The notes under the pieces were generated by a model that saw nothing but the letters and a program-made list of their open reading frames with translations, did no database searches and was not told the origin of the DNA. Below, piece after piece: positions 25,830-34,763 of a stretch of 64,000 bases of DNA. The DNA lies in contig NZ_CP095049.1 in NCBI RefSeq assembly GCF_022919135.1, forward strand, positions 4,592,501 to 4,656,500, written 5' to 3'. Position 1 is the stretch's first letter. Every line of letters begins with the position of its first letter. The position numbers and the translations under genes are program-made. The stretch comes from Hymenobacter cellulosivorans (GTDB lineage Bacteria > Bacteroidota > Bacteroidia > Cytophagales > Hymenobacteraceae).

Positions 25830-26498
25830 TTATTTCAGGCGAACCAACTTTTTGTTGTACTGCCGGATAGTTTGCCACTGCTGGGTACTCCACCTGTTGG
25901 CGGCCGGATTAGGAATGCTCATTGAATCGCGCAGAGCACTGGTGATAAAGACTTCCGTGGGTTCGGTTCTCAGCGAGTTGCTGACCAGAAAGTGAATACT
26001 ATCGGCGGTGGTTTTGGTAATCTGTATCAGTGCGTACCGCCCGGCATCCGTCGGCATCGAGTACACGGCCCCGACGGCAGGAATAGCCGAGGGATCTTCG
26101 GTAGCGGCTGGGTCGTCCTCAGAAACAGCGGCGGCCGTGGATTTGGGCGTTGAGGTTTTGTCGCTGAACAGGCCGACGCCAATAATAAACAGCACGCCGA
26201 TACCCAGCAGAATCAGGGCCAGATAATTGGTAATGGGCAAACGGGCCTGGCTTTGGGCGGCGGCTACCGGGGCTTGGTAGGCGGCGGGCATTTCCTTTTT
26301 TTCCAACACCTGCTTGCAGTGCCCACACTGGGTCAGGCTAAACTTGCCGATGGGAATTACCGGAATCCAGAAGAAGTGAAAGTAGCGCGAGAAGACCGTG
26401 GCCGTCAACGAATCCGGGGTGCCGCAGTGGGTACAGGTAACGCTGGGCAAGGCAGTCGTCGTGATGCGGGTCTGACCCAATCCAAAGAAAAACAGCAT
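25830..26498 (-). CDS. Zinc-ribbon protein with one membrane helix
   Basis: This 222-residue protein begins MLFFFGLGQTRITTTALPSV and has a zinc ribbon near the N-terminus, with CTHCG and a second pair CGHC about 42 residues later. A single hydrophobic helix follows (LALILLGIGVLFIIGVGLF). The C-terminal part is probably extracytoplasmic. Proteins with this zinc-ribbon-plus-helix layout are common in Bacteroidota and have no known function. The ATG at 26498 was chosen over an upstream in-frame ATG because the family begins with the FFFGL motif. Confidence 0.75.
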   Translation of the reverse strand: MLFFFGLGQTRITTTALPSVTCTHCGTPDSLTATVFSRYFHFFWIPVIPIGKFSLTQCGHCKQVLEKKEMPAAYQAPVAAAQSQARLPITNYLALILLGIGVLFIIGVGLFSDKTSTPKSTAAAVSEDDPAATEDPSAIPAVGAVYSMPTDAGRYALIQITKTTADSIHFLVSNSLRTEPTEVFITSALRDSMSIPNPAANRWSTQQWQTIRQYNKKLVRLK

Positions 26499-26688
26499 AG
26501 CAGGAAGGAATAGAGAGTTGGGAATATAGCCGCAAGAAACCCAAATTCTTCGGTTTGCGGGCAGCACCCGAGCGTTGTCCAGCTCAACAATGCAGTAGTT
26601 TTCTCACAACTATATAGCTCTTGCCTATTCTAATTGCGTAAAATATTAGTATTTTGCTTCGCCAAAAAAATTAGCAACCTGATTCATC

Positions 26689-27948
26689 ATGTCGGATAAA
26701 CGCCAGGCCGCTCTCGGCTTCATCTTCATCACGCTCCTGCTGGACGTTATTGGGTTCGGCATTATTATCCCCGTGATTCCCAGGCTCATCAGCAACCTCA
26801 CGGGCGGAACCATTAGTGATGCTTCCCGGTACGGGGGCTGGCTCATGTTTGCTTTTGCCAGCATGCAGTTCCTCTTCTCCCCCATTCTCGGCAACCTGTC
26901 TGACCAGTATGGTCGCCGGCCGGTGCTGCTCTTTGCTTTGCTCGGCTTTGGGCTGGATTATCTGGTCGTAGCCTTTGCTCCCACTATTGCCTGGCTGTTT
27001 GTAGGCCGCATTATTGCCGGCATCACGGGAGCTAGCTTTACCACGGCCTCGGCCTACATTGCCGACATCAGCACCCCCGAAAAGCGGGCCCAGAATTTTG
27101 GTATGATTGGCGCTGCCTTTGGTCTAGGCTTCGTCATTGGGCCGGTGCTGGGCGGCAAGCTTGCTCACTTTGGCACCCAGGCTCCGTTCCTGGTCGCCGC
27201 CGCCCTTACCTTTCTGAATTTGCTCTACGGCTATTTCGTGTTGCCGGAGTCGTTGGCCAAGGAAAACCGTCGACCATTCAGTTGGAAACGGGCTAACCCG
27301 ATTGGCTCGTTGCGGCAGTTGAAAAAGTACCCGGTCATCATGGGCATGGTGGCGTCCCTGATGCTGATATACATTGCTGCCCACGCCACTCAGAGCACCT
27401 GGTCGTACTACACCATGTACCGGTTTCACTGGAATGAAAGTCGGGTGGGCGATTCGCTGGGGGTAATTGGCATCCTAACAGCGCTGGTTCAGGGGGTGCT
27501 TATCCGCTATAGTGCGCCGGTTCTCGGCCCCAAACGCTCCGTTTTTCTGGGCCTGGGCCTTTATGCAGTGGGCTTTGCGCTATTTGCTTTTGCACCCGTA
27601 GGCTGGCTTATGTTTGCCTTCCTAGTTCCTTATTCCCTGGGCGGAATTGCCGGCCCGGCCTTGCAGGGCATCATGTCGGGGCAGGTCCCCCCCAACGAGC
27701 AGGGCGAGTTGCAAGGGGCCCTGACCAGCCTCATCAGCCTTACGTCTATCATCGGGCCGCCTTTGATGACCAATTTGTTTTCCTATTTCACTAGTTCTAA
27801 GGCTCCCGTACACTTTCCCGGGGCAGCCTTTCTCACCGGCTCGGCACTGGTCATAATCAGTATGCTGCTGGCTATGCGCTCCTTGCGGCACTACGTGGCC
27901 CCAACCTTACCCACAGCCGTGCCGGAGGAAGCCGTGGTGGGGCACTAG
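26689..27948 (+). CDS. MFS drug/tetracycline-type efflux transporter
   Basis: This 419-residue protein has about 12 hydrophobic segments. It shows the motif-A signature of major-facilitator exporters, [14 protein letters not shown], and the TetA-like start [26 protein letters not shown]. The segment [25 protein letters not shown] is characteristic of the TCR/Tet (DHA1) family. It probably exports a small hydrophobic compound; tetracycline resistance is not implied. It is divergent from the zinc-ribbon gene and stands between the AddA-like and AddB-like genes. Confidence 0.88.
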   Translation: MSDKRQAALGFIFITLLLDVIGFGIIIPVIPRLISNLTGGTISDASRYGGWLMFAFASMQFLFSPILGNLSDQYGRRPVLLFALLGFGLDYLVVAFAPTIAWLFVGRIIAGITGASFTTASAYIADISTPEKRAQNFGMIGAAFGLGFVIGPVLGGKLAHFGTQAPFLVAAALTFLNLLYGYFVLPESLAKENRRPFSWKRANPIGSLRQLKKYPVIMGMVASLMLIYIAAHATQSTWSYYTMYRFHWNESRVGDSLGVIGILTALVQGVLIRYSAPVLGPKRSVFLGLGLYAVGFALFAFAPVGWLMFAFLVPYSLGGIAGPALQGIMSGQVPPNEQGELQGALTSLISLTSIIGPPLMTNLFSYFTSSKAPVHFPGAAFLTGSALVIISMLLAMRSLRHYVAPTLPTAVPEEAVVGH

Positions 27949-27965
27949 CGGCGTTGACGCGTTTT

Positions 27966-28721
27966 TTAACAGCAGTCCCAGTAGAAATAGGCCTTATCGA
28001 ACTCCCGGTTTTGCAGGGCCAGCGGGGCAATAAAAAAGTGCGCTACCCCGGAGTCGCCGAACATAATCTGCTCGTCTATATCGATTTGCAGCAACTGCAC
28101 GTCGGCGGCCGTTGCGGGGGAGTAGTCGCGCGGGTCACCCTGAGTAAACATGGCGTAGCCGCCCAGTTTGTGCCCTTCGCTGTTGAATAACTTCCCGAAT
28201 TCCCGTTTCTGCTCCATCGGCAGCTTCTTTTGGTAGGCACGGGCATTGCGGCCGTTGAAATCGACGGTGAAGCGGGAATCTTCCAGGCCACCATACTCCG
28301 TGGTTAGCTCAAATTGCAGGCTGTGCTCACAATAAATCGGGCTATTGTCGTAGTGGTCAGCGGGCAGAAAGCTGAAATCCTGCTGGCAAGGCTGCGTGAG
28401 CTGCTCAGGGGTAAGGAAGAGCACTACATCCGCTGATTCGTAGCCTAAATCGGTGGGCACGTAGAACTGCAGCAGGCCCGCGGCAGGCAGCCAATCCGTG
28501 GCGGGCAACTCAGCCAGGTTGATCTGAGCCAGCAGCAACAATGGCACACCTTGCTCGTCGCACGGGTACACAACACTCAGGGGCAGAAACGGCAGGCCCC
28601 GAAACTTGCTGGTCGCCGACGCCGGTCCGTCTTCTCCTCTTGGGGTTGCCTTAATTTTTATGCTTTGCAGCGCGTACTGCTGGAGTTGCTCGGCGAAGGG
28701 CGCTAAGAATTCGGGAATCAT
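27966..28721 (-). CDS. YwqG family (DUF1963) protein
   Basis: This 251-residue protein matches the DUF1963/YwqG pattern: KFRGLPFLPLSVVYPCDEQG, LLLLAQINLAELP, GLLQFYVP, and the C-terminal HKLGGYAMFTQGDPR and MFGDSGVAHFFI. These are the conserved elements of the YwqG beta-fold. The role is unknown throughout the family. The ATG at 28721 was selected because the family begins just there. It converges on the transporter gene, 17 bp away. Confidence 0.87.
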   Translation of the reverse strand: MIPEFLAPFAEQLQQYALQSIKIKATPRGEDGPASATSKFRGLPFLPLSVVYPCDEQGVPLLLLAQINLAELPATDWLPAAGLLQFYVPTDLGYESADVVLFLTPEQLTQPCQQDFSFLPADHYDNSPIYCEHSLQFELTTEYGGLEDSRFTVDFNGRNARAYQKKLPMEQKREFGKLFNSEGHKLGGYAMFTQGDPRDYSPATAADVQLLQIDIDEQIMFGDSGVAHFFIAPLALQNREFDKAYFYWDCC

Positions 28722-28819
28722 AGAGTTAGCAGAAACGGTTAGTTGTTGCAGCCTGTAGCCCGGAGCTCCACCCTGCTTGTTTGGGCTCAATAACCGGCGG
28801 GATATCCTCCCCCGCAAGG

Positions 28820-28827
28820 TATCTTTA
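28820..28827 (+). promoter_or_regulatory. -7 promoter box TATCTTTA before the AddB-like gene
   Basis: This is a near match to TAnnTTTG that ends 6 nt before the ATG at 28834, suggesting a leaderless transcript. Confidence 0.5.
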
Positions 28828-28833
28828 CTTTCC

Positions 28834-31803
28834 ATGGAAACCATTGCCTCCTCTACCCTACCCATCACGACTACCGACTCTTTCCTGAGCCAGGCTGCCC
28901 GCGACCTGCTCACGCGCTTTCCCGGCGCCGAGCTGTCGGATTTGGTGGTGGTAGTGCCTACGCGGCGGGCCGTGGTCTATCTGAAGAATGAGCTGAGTTT
29001 AGCCGCCGAAGTGGGCTCAGCGGTGTGGAGTCCGCGCGTAGCGGCCATGGAAGACTATATGGTGGAGCTCTCGGGCGTGCAGGTGGAGGAACCCATTGCC
29101 CTGCAGCTCTTGCTCTTCGACATCCTGCGCGACATTGACCCCAAGCTCGACTTCGACCAGTTTGTGGGCTGGTCGGGGCTGCTGGTGCAGGACTTCTCCC
29201 ACCTCGACCAGAACCTGGCCTCGCCGGCCAAAGTGTTTGAGTACCTGACCCAGGCCAAGGCGCTGGAACGCTGGGATCTGGCCGATACGCCCACCGAAGT
29301 CAGCACCACGGCGGCTTACTTCCGCTTCTGGGACGACCTGGAAAAAGTGTATTGGCGCCTGCGCCGCCGCATGGAGCAAACCCACCTGGCTTACCCCGGC
29401 CTGGCCTACCGCCTGGCCGTAAATAAGGTACAAAACCGCCTGGAGCACGGCGACACCCTGCCCCGGCACGTGTTTCTGGGCCTGGGCTCCTTATCGAGGG
29501 CCGAGCAACGTTTGATTCAGTTGCTGCTCAAGGAAGGCCGGGCCGAGGTGCGCTTCGACGGGGATGCGTTTTACCTGGAAACCGACTCGCCCAACCGCGC
29601 CGGCCAGCACCTGCGCCAGTACCGCAAAAACTGGGATTTGCCGGCCGAGGCTTTCGGGGACACCGGCACCGGTTTGCCTAATTTGCTGCGCACCCTGGAG
29701 CGGGAAATTCAGTTTGTGGGCGTGGCCAACGCCAGCATGCAGGGCAAAGTGGCCGGGCAGCTGCTGGCCGCTTCGCGCCGGGAAAACCCGCGGGCCAAAG
29801 TAGCCGTGGTGCTGCCCGACGAAACCCTGCTGCTGCCGGTGCTCCACGGCTTGCCGCCCGAGGAAGTGCCCGAGTACAACGTGACCATGGGTTTGAGCTT
29901 TCAGAGCACCCCCTTGTTCAACCTGGTAGACCTGCTGTTTGAAGTGCACTTAACGGGCATTCGGGAGGGCAGCGCCGAAACCGGCTACGGGGTGCCGCGC
30001 TACCACCACCTAGCCGTGAGCAAGCTGCTGGGTCACCCGTTTCTGCGGCGCTACCAGCAGTGGCTCGACAAGCAGCCCCAGAAGCAGTACCATGGTTTGC
30101 TCGACAAAATCTGCAACCAGATTATCAAGCGCAACGCCGTGCTGCTGCCGGCTTCGGAGCTGCTGGAACTAGGCCAGCAGCACCCACTGGTAGAGGCGCT
30201 GTTTGCCACCTGGGACACCTGCGACGATATCATTGCGGCCTGCTACACGCTCATTGATCTGCTCAAAAAGGCCTATCAGGACCAACATTCGGCCATTGAG
30301 GCGGAGTATCTGTTCCTGTTCTTTACCTTGGTCAAGCGCCTGGATTCGGTGTTTGACTGCCGGGAACAGCGGCTGTCGGTGCGCTCCTTCCGCCGGTTTC
30401 TCTACGAGCAGATGACCCGCACCCGCCTGCCTTTCAGCGGGGAACCCATTGCCGACGTGCAGGTGATGGGCCTGCTCGAAACCCGGGCCCTGGACTTTGA
30501 CCACGTCATTATCCTGAGCTGCAACGAGCGGGTGCTGCCAGCCCCGAAGAACAACTCCTCGCTGTTCCCTTACGACGTGCTGACGCAGTTCAAGATGCCC
30601 ACCTACGCCGACCACGAGGCGGCCACGGCCCACCAGTTCTGGCGTCTGCTGCAGCGGGCCCGCCGCGTGGATTTGCTGCACGTACTGCCCGGCGCCGAGG
30701 GCACCCGCACCGGGGAGAGAAGCCGCTTCCTGCTCCAGATTCAGAACGACTTACTGCCTCAGAACCCGAACCTGATCCTGCGCGACCTGACGGCCAGCGT
30801 CCTGGACGACGCGCCCGACTCGGCCGCCCGGCGCGAGTACGGGGGCGACTTGGTGCTGGAAAAAGACCCTGAAATGCTGGCTGCCCTGCGGGAGCTGCTG
30901 GAAAAAGGCCTTTCGCCCTCAGCCCTGAATCAGTACCTGAATTGCTCCTTGCAGTTTTATTTCGCCCGCCTGGCCAAGTTCAAGGAAAACGACGAAGTAG
31001 AGGAAAAGCTGGAGGCCGACAGCTTCGGCACGGTGGTCCACGAAACCTTGGAAATGCTGTTTCAGCCCTTTGTGGAAGGCAAAAAAGCCATAACGACCGA
31101 GGATATTCCGGTGCTCATCCGCCTGATTCCCCAGGAGCTGGAGCGGGCCCTGCGCCACGAGCAGGACGAGCGCCACGCCCGCGCCGATGAGGGCCTCAAC
31201 CACGTGCTGGGTCAGGTGGCCGCCCAGCTGGTGCGCCGCTACCTGGAAGGCCTCGCCGAAACGCCCGGTGCCCTTCCCTTGCGCGTGGTGGCCCTAGAAA
31301 AAATCCTGGATGCCCGCGTACCCGTGACGCTGCCCAGCGGCGAGGCCTTCGACCTGATTGTGTTCGGCTACACCGACCGGCTCGACGAGCTGCCCGACGG
31401 CCGCCTGCGGGTGGTCGACTACAAAACCGGCCTGGTACAGCCCTACGACCTAAAGCTGCAGAAGCGCGGCGACGATGCGGCGGCCGCCACTCAGCGCCTG
31501 CTCCACGACGCCACCTCCTCGGCCGACAAGGTACGGCAGCTCTGGCTGTACCGCTTTATGCTGGAACACGCCGGCCAGCCCGCCGCCGATGCCGCCATTA
31601 TTTCCTTGCGCAACCTCGCGGCTGGCCCCATGACAGCCGACATGGCCTTCCTGACCGAAGACGGCACCTCGTTCGTGGAAAAGGGCAAAGCGTTGCTGAA
31701 TGAGTTTGCCCAGAAAATCCTGGACCCACTGGAGCCCATCCGCAAAACCGACGATTTGGAACGGTGCCAGTACTGCCCTTACCGCGGTATCTGCGCCCGT
31801 TAA
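28834..31803 (+). CDS. addB: AddB-like PD-(D/E)xK nuclease with Fe-S cysteines
   Basis: This 989-residue protein begins METIASSTLPITTTDSF and contains an inactive-helicase-type N-terminal region (LVVVVPTRRAVVYLKNEL). The C-terminal nuclease has SALNQYLNC, FGTVVHETLEML, YTDRLDELPDGRLRVVDYKTG, and a final CQYCPYRGIC. The four cysteines (one in YLNC and three at the end) match the Fe-S cluster that braces AddB-type nucleases. With the AddA-like protein it should form a two-nuclease resection complex. The ATG at 28834 was chosen because the -7 box ends 6 nt before it and the upstream extension has no conserved features. Confidence 0.86.
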   Translation: METIASSTLPITTTDSFLSQAARDLLTRFPGAELSDLVVVVPTRRAVVYLKNELSLAAEVGSAVWSPRVAAMEDYMVELSGVQVEEPIALQLLLFDILRDIDPKLDFDQFVGWSGLLVQDFSHLDQNLASPAKVFEYLTQAKALERWDLADTPTEVSTTAAYFRFWDDLEKVYWRLRRRMEQTHLAYPGLAYRLAVNKVQNRLEHGDTLPRHVFLGLGSLSRAEQRLIQLLLKEGRAEVRFDGDAFYLETDSPNRAGQHLRQYRKNWDLPAEAFGDTGTGLPNLLRTLEREIQFVGVANASMQGKVAGQLLAASRRENPRAKVAVVLPDETLLLPVLHGLPPEEVPEYNVTMGLSFQSTPLFNLVDLLFEVHLTGIREGSAETGYGVPRYHHLAVSKLLGHPFLRRYQQWLDKQPQKQYHGLLDKICNQIIKRNAVLLPASELLELGQQHPLVEALFATWDTCDDIIAACYTLIDLLKKAYQDQHSAIEAEYLFLFFTLVKRLDSVFDCREQRLSVRSFRRFLYEQMTRTRLPFSGEPIADVQVMGLLETRALDFDHVIILSCNERVLPAPKNNSSLFPYDVLTQFKMPTYADHEAATAHQFWRLLQRARRVDLLHVLPGAEGTRTGERSRFLLQIQNDLLPQNPNLILRDLTASVLDDAPDSAARREYGGDLVLEKDPEMLAALRELLEKGLSPSALNQYLNCSLQFYFARLAKFKENDEVEEKLEADSFGTVVHETLEMLFQPFVEGKKAITTEDIPVLIRLIPQELERALRHEQDERHARADEGLNHVLGQVAAQLVRRYLEGLAETPGALPLRVVALEKILDARVPVTLPSGEAFDLIVFGYTDRLDELPDGRLRVVDYKTGLVQPYDLKLQKRGDDAAAATQRLLHDATSSADKVRQLWLYRFMLEHAGQPAADAAIISLRNLAAGPMTADMAFLTEDGTSFVEKGKALLNEFAQKILDPLEPIRKTDDLERCQYCPYRGICAR

Positions 31804-31823
31804 ATGGTTAGTTTATATAGTCT

Positions 31824-31923
31824 CTCATCCTGAGTTCCGCGAAAGACCTTATCACGGTAGCTCGACAACCGTAGCAACGACTCGCCGCCCCCGTGACAAG
31901 GACCTTTGTAGGGCTCAGGATGA
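31824..31923. repeat. Imperfect palindrome with CATCCTGAG/CTCAGGATG ends
   Basis: The arms 31824-31856 and 31891-31923 are imperfect reverse complements of 33 nt, ending in TCATCCTGAG and CTCAGGATGA. This is a palindrome style often seen between genes in environmental Bacteroidota. It lies between the AddB-like and deaminase genes. Confidence 0.65.
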
Positions 31924-31966
31924 CAGGCCATTTTTAACCAGCCAGAAAAAACCTGGCAGGGAGCCT

Positions 31967-31974
31967 TACCTTTG
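31967..31974 (+). promoter_or_regulatory. -7 promoter box TACCTTTG for the deaminase
   Basis: This is an exact TAnnTTTG, 40 nt before the ATG at 32015. Confidence 0.6.
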
Positions 31975-32014
31975 CTTTCTTCATCTCTCTACTTCCCACA
32001 AAAAAAGACATATC

Positions 32015-32449
32015 ATGGACGAATTCATGCAGGCCGCCATCGACGAGGCGCGGCAGGGCCGCCAGGAAGGCGGGATTCCCATCGGCTCGGTACTGGTGCG
32101 CGACGGCAAAATCGTGGCCCGGGGCCGCAACAAGCGCGTGCAGGAAGACAACCCCATCAAGCACGGCGAAATGGACTGCCTCTTCAACGCCGGCCGCCAG
32201 CGCAGCTACCGCGACACCGTTATCTACACCACCCTGATGCCCTGCTACATGTGCGCCGGTACCATCGTGCAGTTCAAGATTCCGAAGGTGATGGTGGGCG
32301 AGTCGCGCACGTTTGGCGAGTCGCGGGCCTTTTTGGAAAGCCACGGCGTAGAGGTCGTGGACCTGGACCTGCAGGAGTGCGTCGACATAATGAATGAGTT
32401 CGTCGAGGCCGAGCCTACCCTCTGGAACGAGGACATTATGGAGCTGTAA
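32015..32449 (+). CDS. Cytosine/nucleoside deaminase, yeast Fcy1-like
   Basis: This 144-residue zinc deaminase has the motifs HGEMDCL (His-Ala/Gly-Glu type, zinc His plus catalytic Glu) and PCYMCAG (the two zinc Cys). The C-terminal half, IPKVMVGESRTF ... FLESHGVEVVDL ... IMNEFVEAEPTLWNEDI, tracks the fungal cytosine deaminase Fcy1 more closely than bacterial CodA (a TIM-barrel enzyme) or TadA. The predicted reaction is cytosine to uracil, or a related base or nucleoside. A short A-rich stretch precedes the ATG instead of a Shine-Dalgarno. It ends at a strong terminator. Confidence 0.83.
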   Translation: MDEFMQAAIDEARQGRQEGGIPIGSVLVRDGKIVARGRNKRVQEDNPIKHGEMDCLFNAGRQRSYRDTVIYTTLMPCYMCAGTIVQFKIPKVMVGESRTFGESRAFLESHGVEVVDLDLQECVDIMNEFVEAEPTLWNEDIMEL

Positions 32450-32467
32450 ATTAGCTTTCAGCCTAGC

Positions 32468-32516
32468 AAAGCAGAACGTCATGTCTCCCGCTGGTCGACA
32501 TGACGTTCTGCTTTTT
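32468..32516 (+). terminator. Terminator after the deaminase gene
   Basis: A perfect 18-bp stem (32468-32485 with 32497-32514) encloses an 11-nt loop and is followed by a T5 tract. Confidence 0.9.
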
Positions 32517-32644
32517 GGCGTTGCTTACAAGGCGTGCGGGCTGCAAACTATCTTTTATTCTTCCCCTTCTATTGCTTTTATAGCCCCTGCATACGTGGTT
32601 AGCAACCAGCTTCTGCCCGTCCCGCACCCCTGTATTCTGCCCGT

Positions 32645-33238
32645 ATGCCCTCTTCTACTGCCCGTTTCACGGCCGCTCTGGCAACATTCGACGCGGCCAA
32701 TGCCGAAGACCCTAACCAGGATACCGACGCTGAAGGCCGTAGCTGGCCTAAGGAGCTGCTCTACGGGCACCGCATGAGTGCCTGTCTGGCCCGGGTAGCT
32801 CCCGAAGCCCCTGAGGCCGTGCATCTGGCCGCCCGCTGCCAGCACATTCGCCGCTGGGCTATTCCCCGGGCCGATTTTCCGATGGACCGGGCGGGCTACC
32901 ACCAGTGGCGCAACACGCTCAAGAAATATCACGCCCAGGTGGCCGGCGAGTTGCTGGCTGAGGTGGGCTACGAGGCAGCGACCATCGAACGGGTGCAGGC
33001 CCTGCTGCAAAAGCAGCAGCTCAGCCGGGACGCCGACGTGCAGCTGCTGGAAGACGTTATCTGCCTGGTGTTTCTGGAATACTACTTCCTCGACTTTGCC
33101 CGCCAGCACCCGGAAGAGAAGGTCATCGACATCGTGCAGAAAACCTGGCGCAAGATGACCGCGCGCGGGCACGAGTTGGCCCTGCAGCTACCCCTGCCCG
33201 CTGATGCTCAGGCACTGGTAGCCCGGGCCCTGGCATAA
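32645..33238 (+). CDS. DUF4202 domain protein
   Basis: This 197-residue, mainly helical protein matches the DUF4202 family: ARFTAALATFDAANAEDPN at the start, KELLYGHRMSACL, HLAARCQHIRRWAIPR, a HAQVAGELLAEVGY block, and LEDVICLVFLEYYF. The conserved His and Asp/Glu residues suggest an HD-like metal-binding helical fold (inference). The function is not known. Its 3' end overlaps the convergent methyltransferase gene by 31 bp. It borders the nitrate-assimilation block, so a link to that pathway is possible but unproven. Confidence 0.8.
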   Translation: MPSSTARFTAALATFDAANAEDPNQDTDAEGRSWPKELLYGHRMSACLARVAPEAPEAVHLAARCQHIRRWAIPRADFPMDRAGYHQWRNTLKKYHAQVAGELLAEVGYEAATIERVQALLQKQQLSRDADVQLLEDVICLVFLEYYFLDFARQHPEEKVIDIVQKTWRKMTARGHELALQLPLPADAQALVARALA

Positions 33239-33996
33239 TCCAGGGCCGGTACTTCCCGACCCAGTCCCACCACGTCGCCGATGACGATGAGGGCCGGATA
33301 GGTAATGCCGTGGGTGGCTACTAACTTGGGCAGGTGGCCGACCGGACCCGTAGCACACCGGCGCTGGGGTAAGGTAAGATGCTGGACCACGGCGGCGGGT
33401 GTGTCGCCTTTGCCCATCTGGCAGTAGGCGGCGGCAATTTCGGCGGCTTTTTTCAGGCCCATGTAAATGACCACCGTGGAGTTGCTTTGCATGGCCAGGC
33501 GCAGGTCGGCCGACAGAGAGCCGTCTTTTTTGGTGCCCGTCAGCATCCACACACCTTCACTGACGATGCGGTGGGTCAGGGGAATATCCTCGAAACCTAG
33601 GGCCTGCATGCTCGAAATACCGGGAATGTAGTGCGTGGCAATGCCATGGCTGCGGGCAAACAACACTTCCTCGAAGCCCCGCCCAAAAATGTAGGGGTCG
33701 CCGCCCTTGAGCCGGATAACCCGGCCGCGGGTCAGGGCTTTTTCCAGGATCAGTTCGTGAATGGTTTCCTGGGGCGTGTACTCGCCGTAGGGCTTTTTAC
33801 CCACATAAATGCACTCACAATCAGCCGGAGCTAGGGCCAGCAGTTCCTGGTTAGCCAGGTTGTCATAGAGAATCACCGGGGCCGCCTGCAGCACCCGGTA
33901 GGCCTTCAGTGTGAGCAATTCCGGGTCGCCGGGGCCTGCTCCTACTACGTACAGTTCCGGGCCCATGCCGGCCGCGCTTTCCTGCTTGCTACTCAA
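33208..33996 (-). CDS. cobA: Uroporphyrinogen-III C-methyltransferase
   Basis: This 262-residue protein has the SUMT motifs VVGAGPGDPELLTLKA at 18-33, VIRLKGGDPYIFGRGFEE, HYIPGISSM and the PLTHR segment. It methylates uroporphyrinogen III twice, with S-adenosylmethionine, to give precorrin-2, the first step towards siroheme. It is the last gene of the nitrate-assimilation block and overlaps the upstream gene by 8 bp, so the two are probably translationally coupled. Siroheme is needed by the NirB nitrite reductase of the same block. Confidence 0.93.
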   Translation of the reverse strand: MSSKQESAAGMGPELYVVGAGPGDPELLTLKAYRVLQAAPVILYDNLANQELLALAPADCECIYVGKKPYGEYTPQETIHELILEKALTRGRVIRLKGGDPYIFGRGFEEVLFARSHGIATHYIPGISSMQALGFEDIPLTHRIVSEGVWMLTGTKKDGSLSADLRLAMQSNSTVVIYMGLKKAAEIAAAYCQMGKGDTPAAVVQHLTLPQRRCATGPVGHLPKLVATHGITYPALIVIGDVVGLGREVPALDYARARATSA

Positions 33997-34714
33997 GGGT
34001 TTTATTTTTTTGGTCGGAAGAAAAAAGCAGGCTGCGTACCTGCACGGTAGCCAGGGCCGCGGCGGCCAGCAAGGCGCCCACAGCCAAGCGCCGCCACCGC
34101 CGCGTGGCCGGCACTTCGAAGCCGGGGCCGCCAGCCAGCCCGGCTGTCACGGCATTCAGGGTACGGACCTTGGCGGCAAAGTCGCCGGCGAGCTGCTGCC
34201 GGATGGCGGGCATCTTCTGCAGCACCGCATCGAGCTCCTCGGGTAGGGCTTCTTCCAGCACAGCCCGCACCCGCTTGGCCACCGTGGGCGACTGGCCATT
34301 GGTGGAAACCGCAATTTTCAACGCCCCTTTCTGCACCACTGATGACAGGTAAAAGTCGCACAGCGGGGGCGTGTCGGCCACGTTCACGAGCAGGCGGCGG
34401 TGGCGGGCGGCGGCTTTGATGCGCGCGTGCAGGGCCGGGTCGTCGGTGGCGGCAAATACAATATCCGCTTCATCGAGCAGGTCGTCGGCGTAGGGCTCCG
34501 TGCGCAACTGCACCGCTGGGTAGCGGGCCGCCAGCTCCCGCAGCGCGGGCAAAAAGGTAATGCTGACGACCGTTACGGCCGTGGCCGGGCTGCTGCGCAG
34601 GATAGCGGTGAGTTTCTCTAAACCCACGTTGCCGCCGCCAACGAGCAGCACCCGCAGCTGCTCCAGCTTGAGAAAGACCGGAAAAAGGGGGTTGGCGCTG
34701 GGTGGGGGTAGCAT
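33989..34714 (-). CDS. Precorrin-2 dehydrogenase/ferrochelatase with C-terminal helix
   Basis: This 241-residue protein resembles the Met8/CysG N-terminal module: FPVFLKLEQLRVLLVGGGNVGLEKL (NAD-binding), the ATDDPALHARI segment, VNVADTPPLCDFYLSSVVQKG, and ISTNGQSP-like IAVSTNGQSPTVAKRVR. The enzyme oxidises precorrin-2 to sirohydrochlorin with NAD and inserts iron to give siroheme. Unusually, residues about 208-232 (RRLAVGALLAAAALATVQV) form a hydrophobic segment after the catalytic part and could anchor it to the inner membrane. It overlaps the methyltransferase gene by 8 bp. This split arrangement replaces the trifunctional CysG of enterobacteria. Confidence 0.87.
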   Translation of the reverse strand: MLPPPSANPLFPVFLKLEQLRVLLVGGGNVGLEKLTAILRSSPATAVTVVSITFLPALRELAARYPAVQLRTEPYADDLLDEADIVFAATDDPALHARIKAAARHRRLLVNVADTPPLCDFYLSSVVQKGALKIAVSTNGQSPTVAKRVRAVLEEALPEELDAVLQKMPAIRQQLAGDFAAKVRTLNAVTAGLAGGPGFEVPATRRWRRLAVGALLAAAALATVQVRSLLFSSDQKNKTLE

Positions 34715-34763
34715 GGGACCGGGAATGATAGAAGATGAAAAGCAAGACCGTACGTCAGACCGC

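Noticed and set aside
26689-27948. Tetracycline resistance determinant
   Set aside because: The transporter has general TCR/Tet-family signatures only; many such proteins export other compounds, and no resistance-island context is present.
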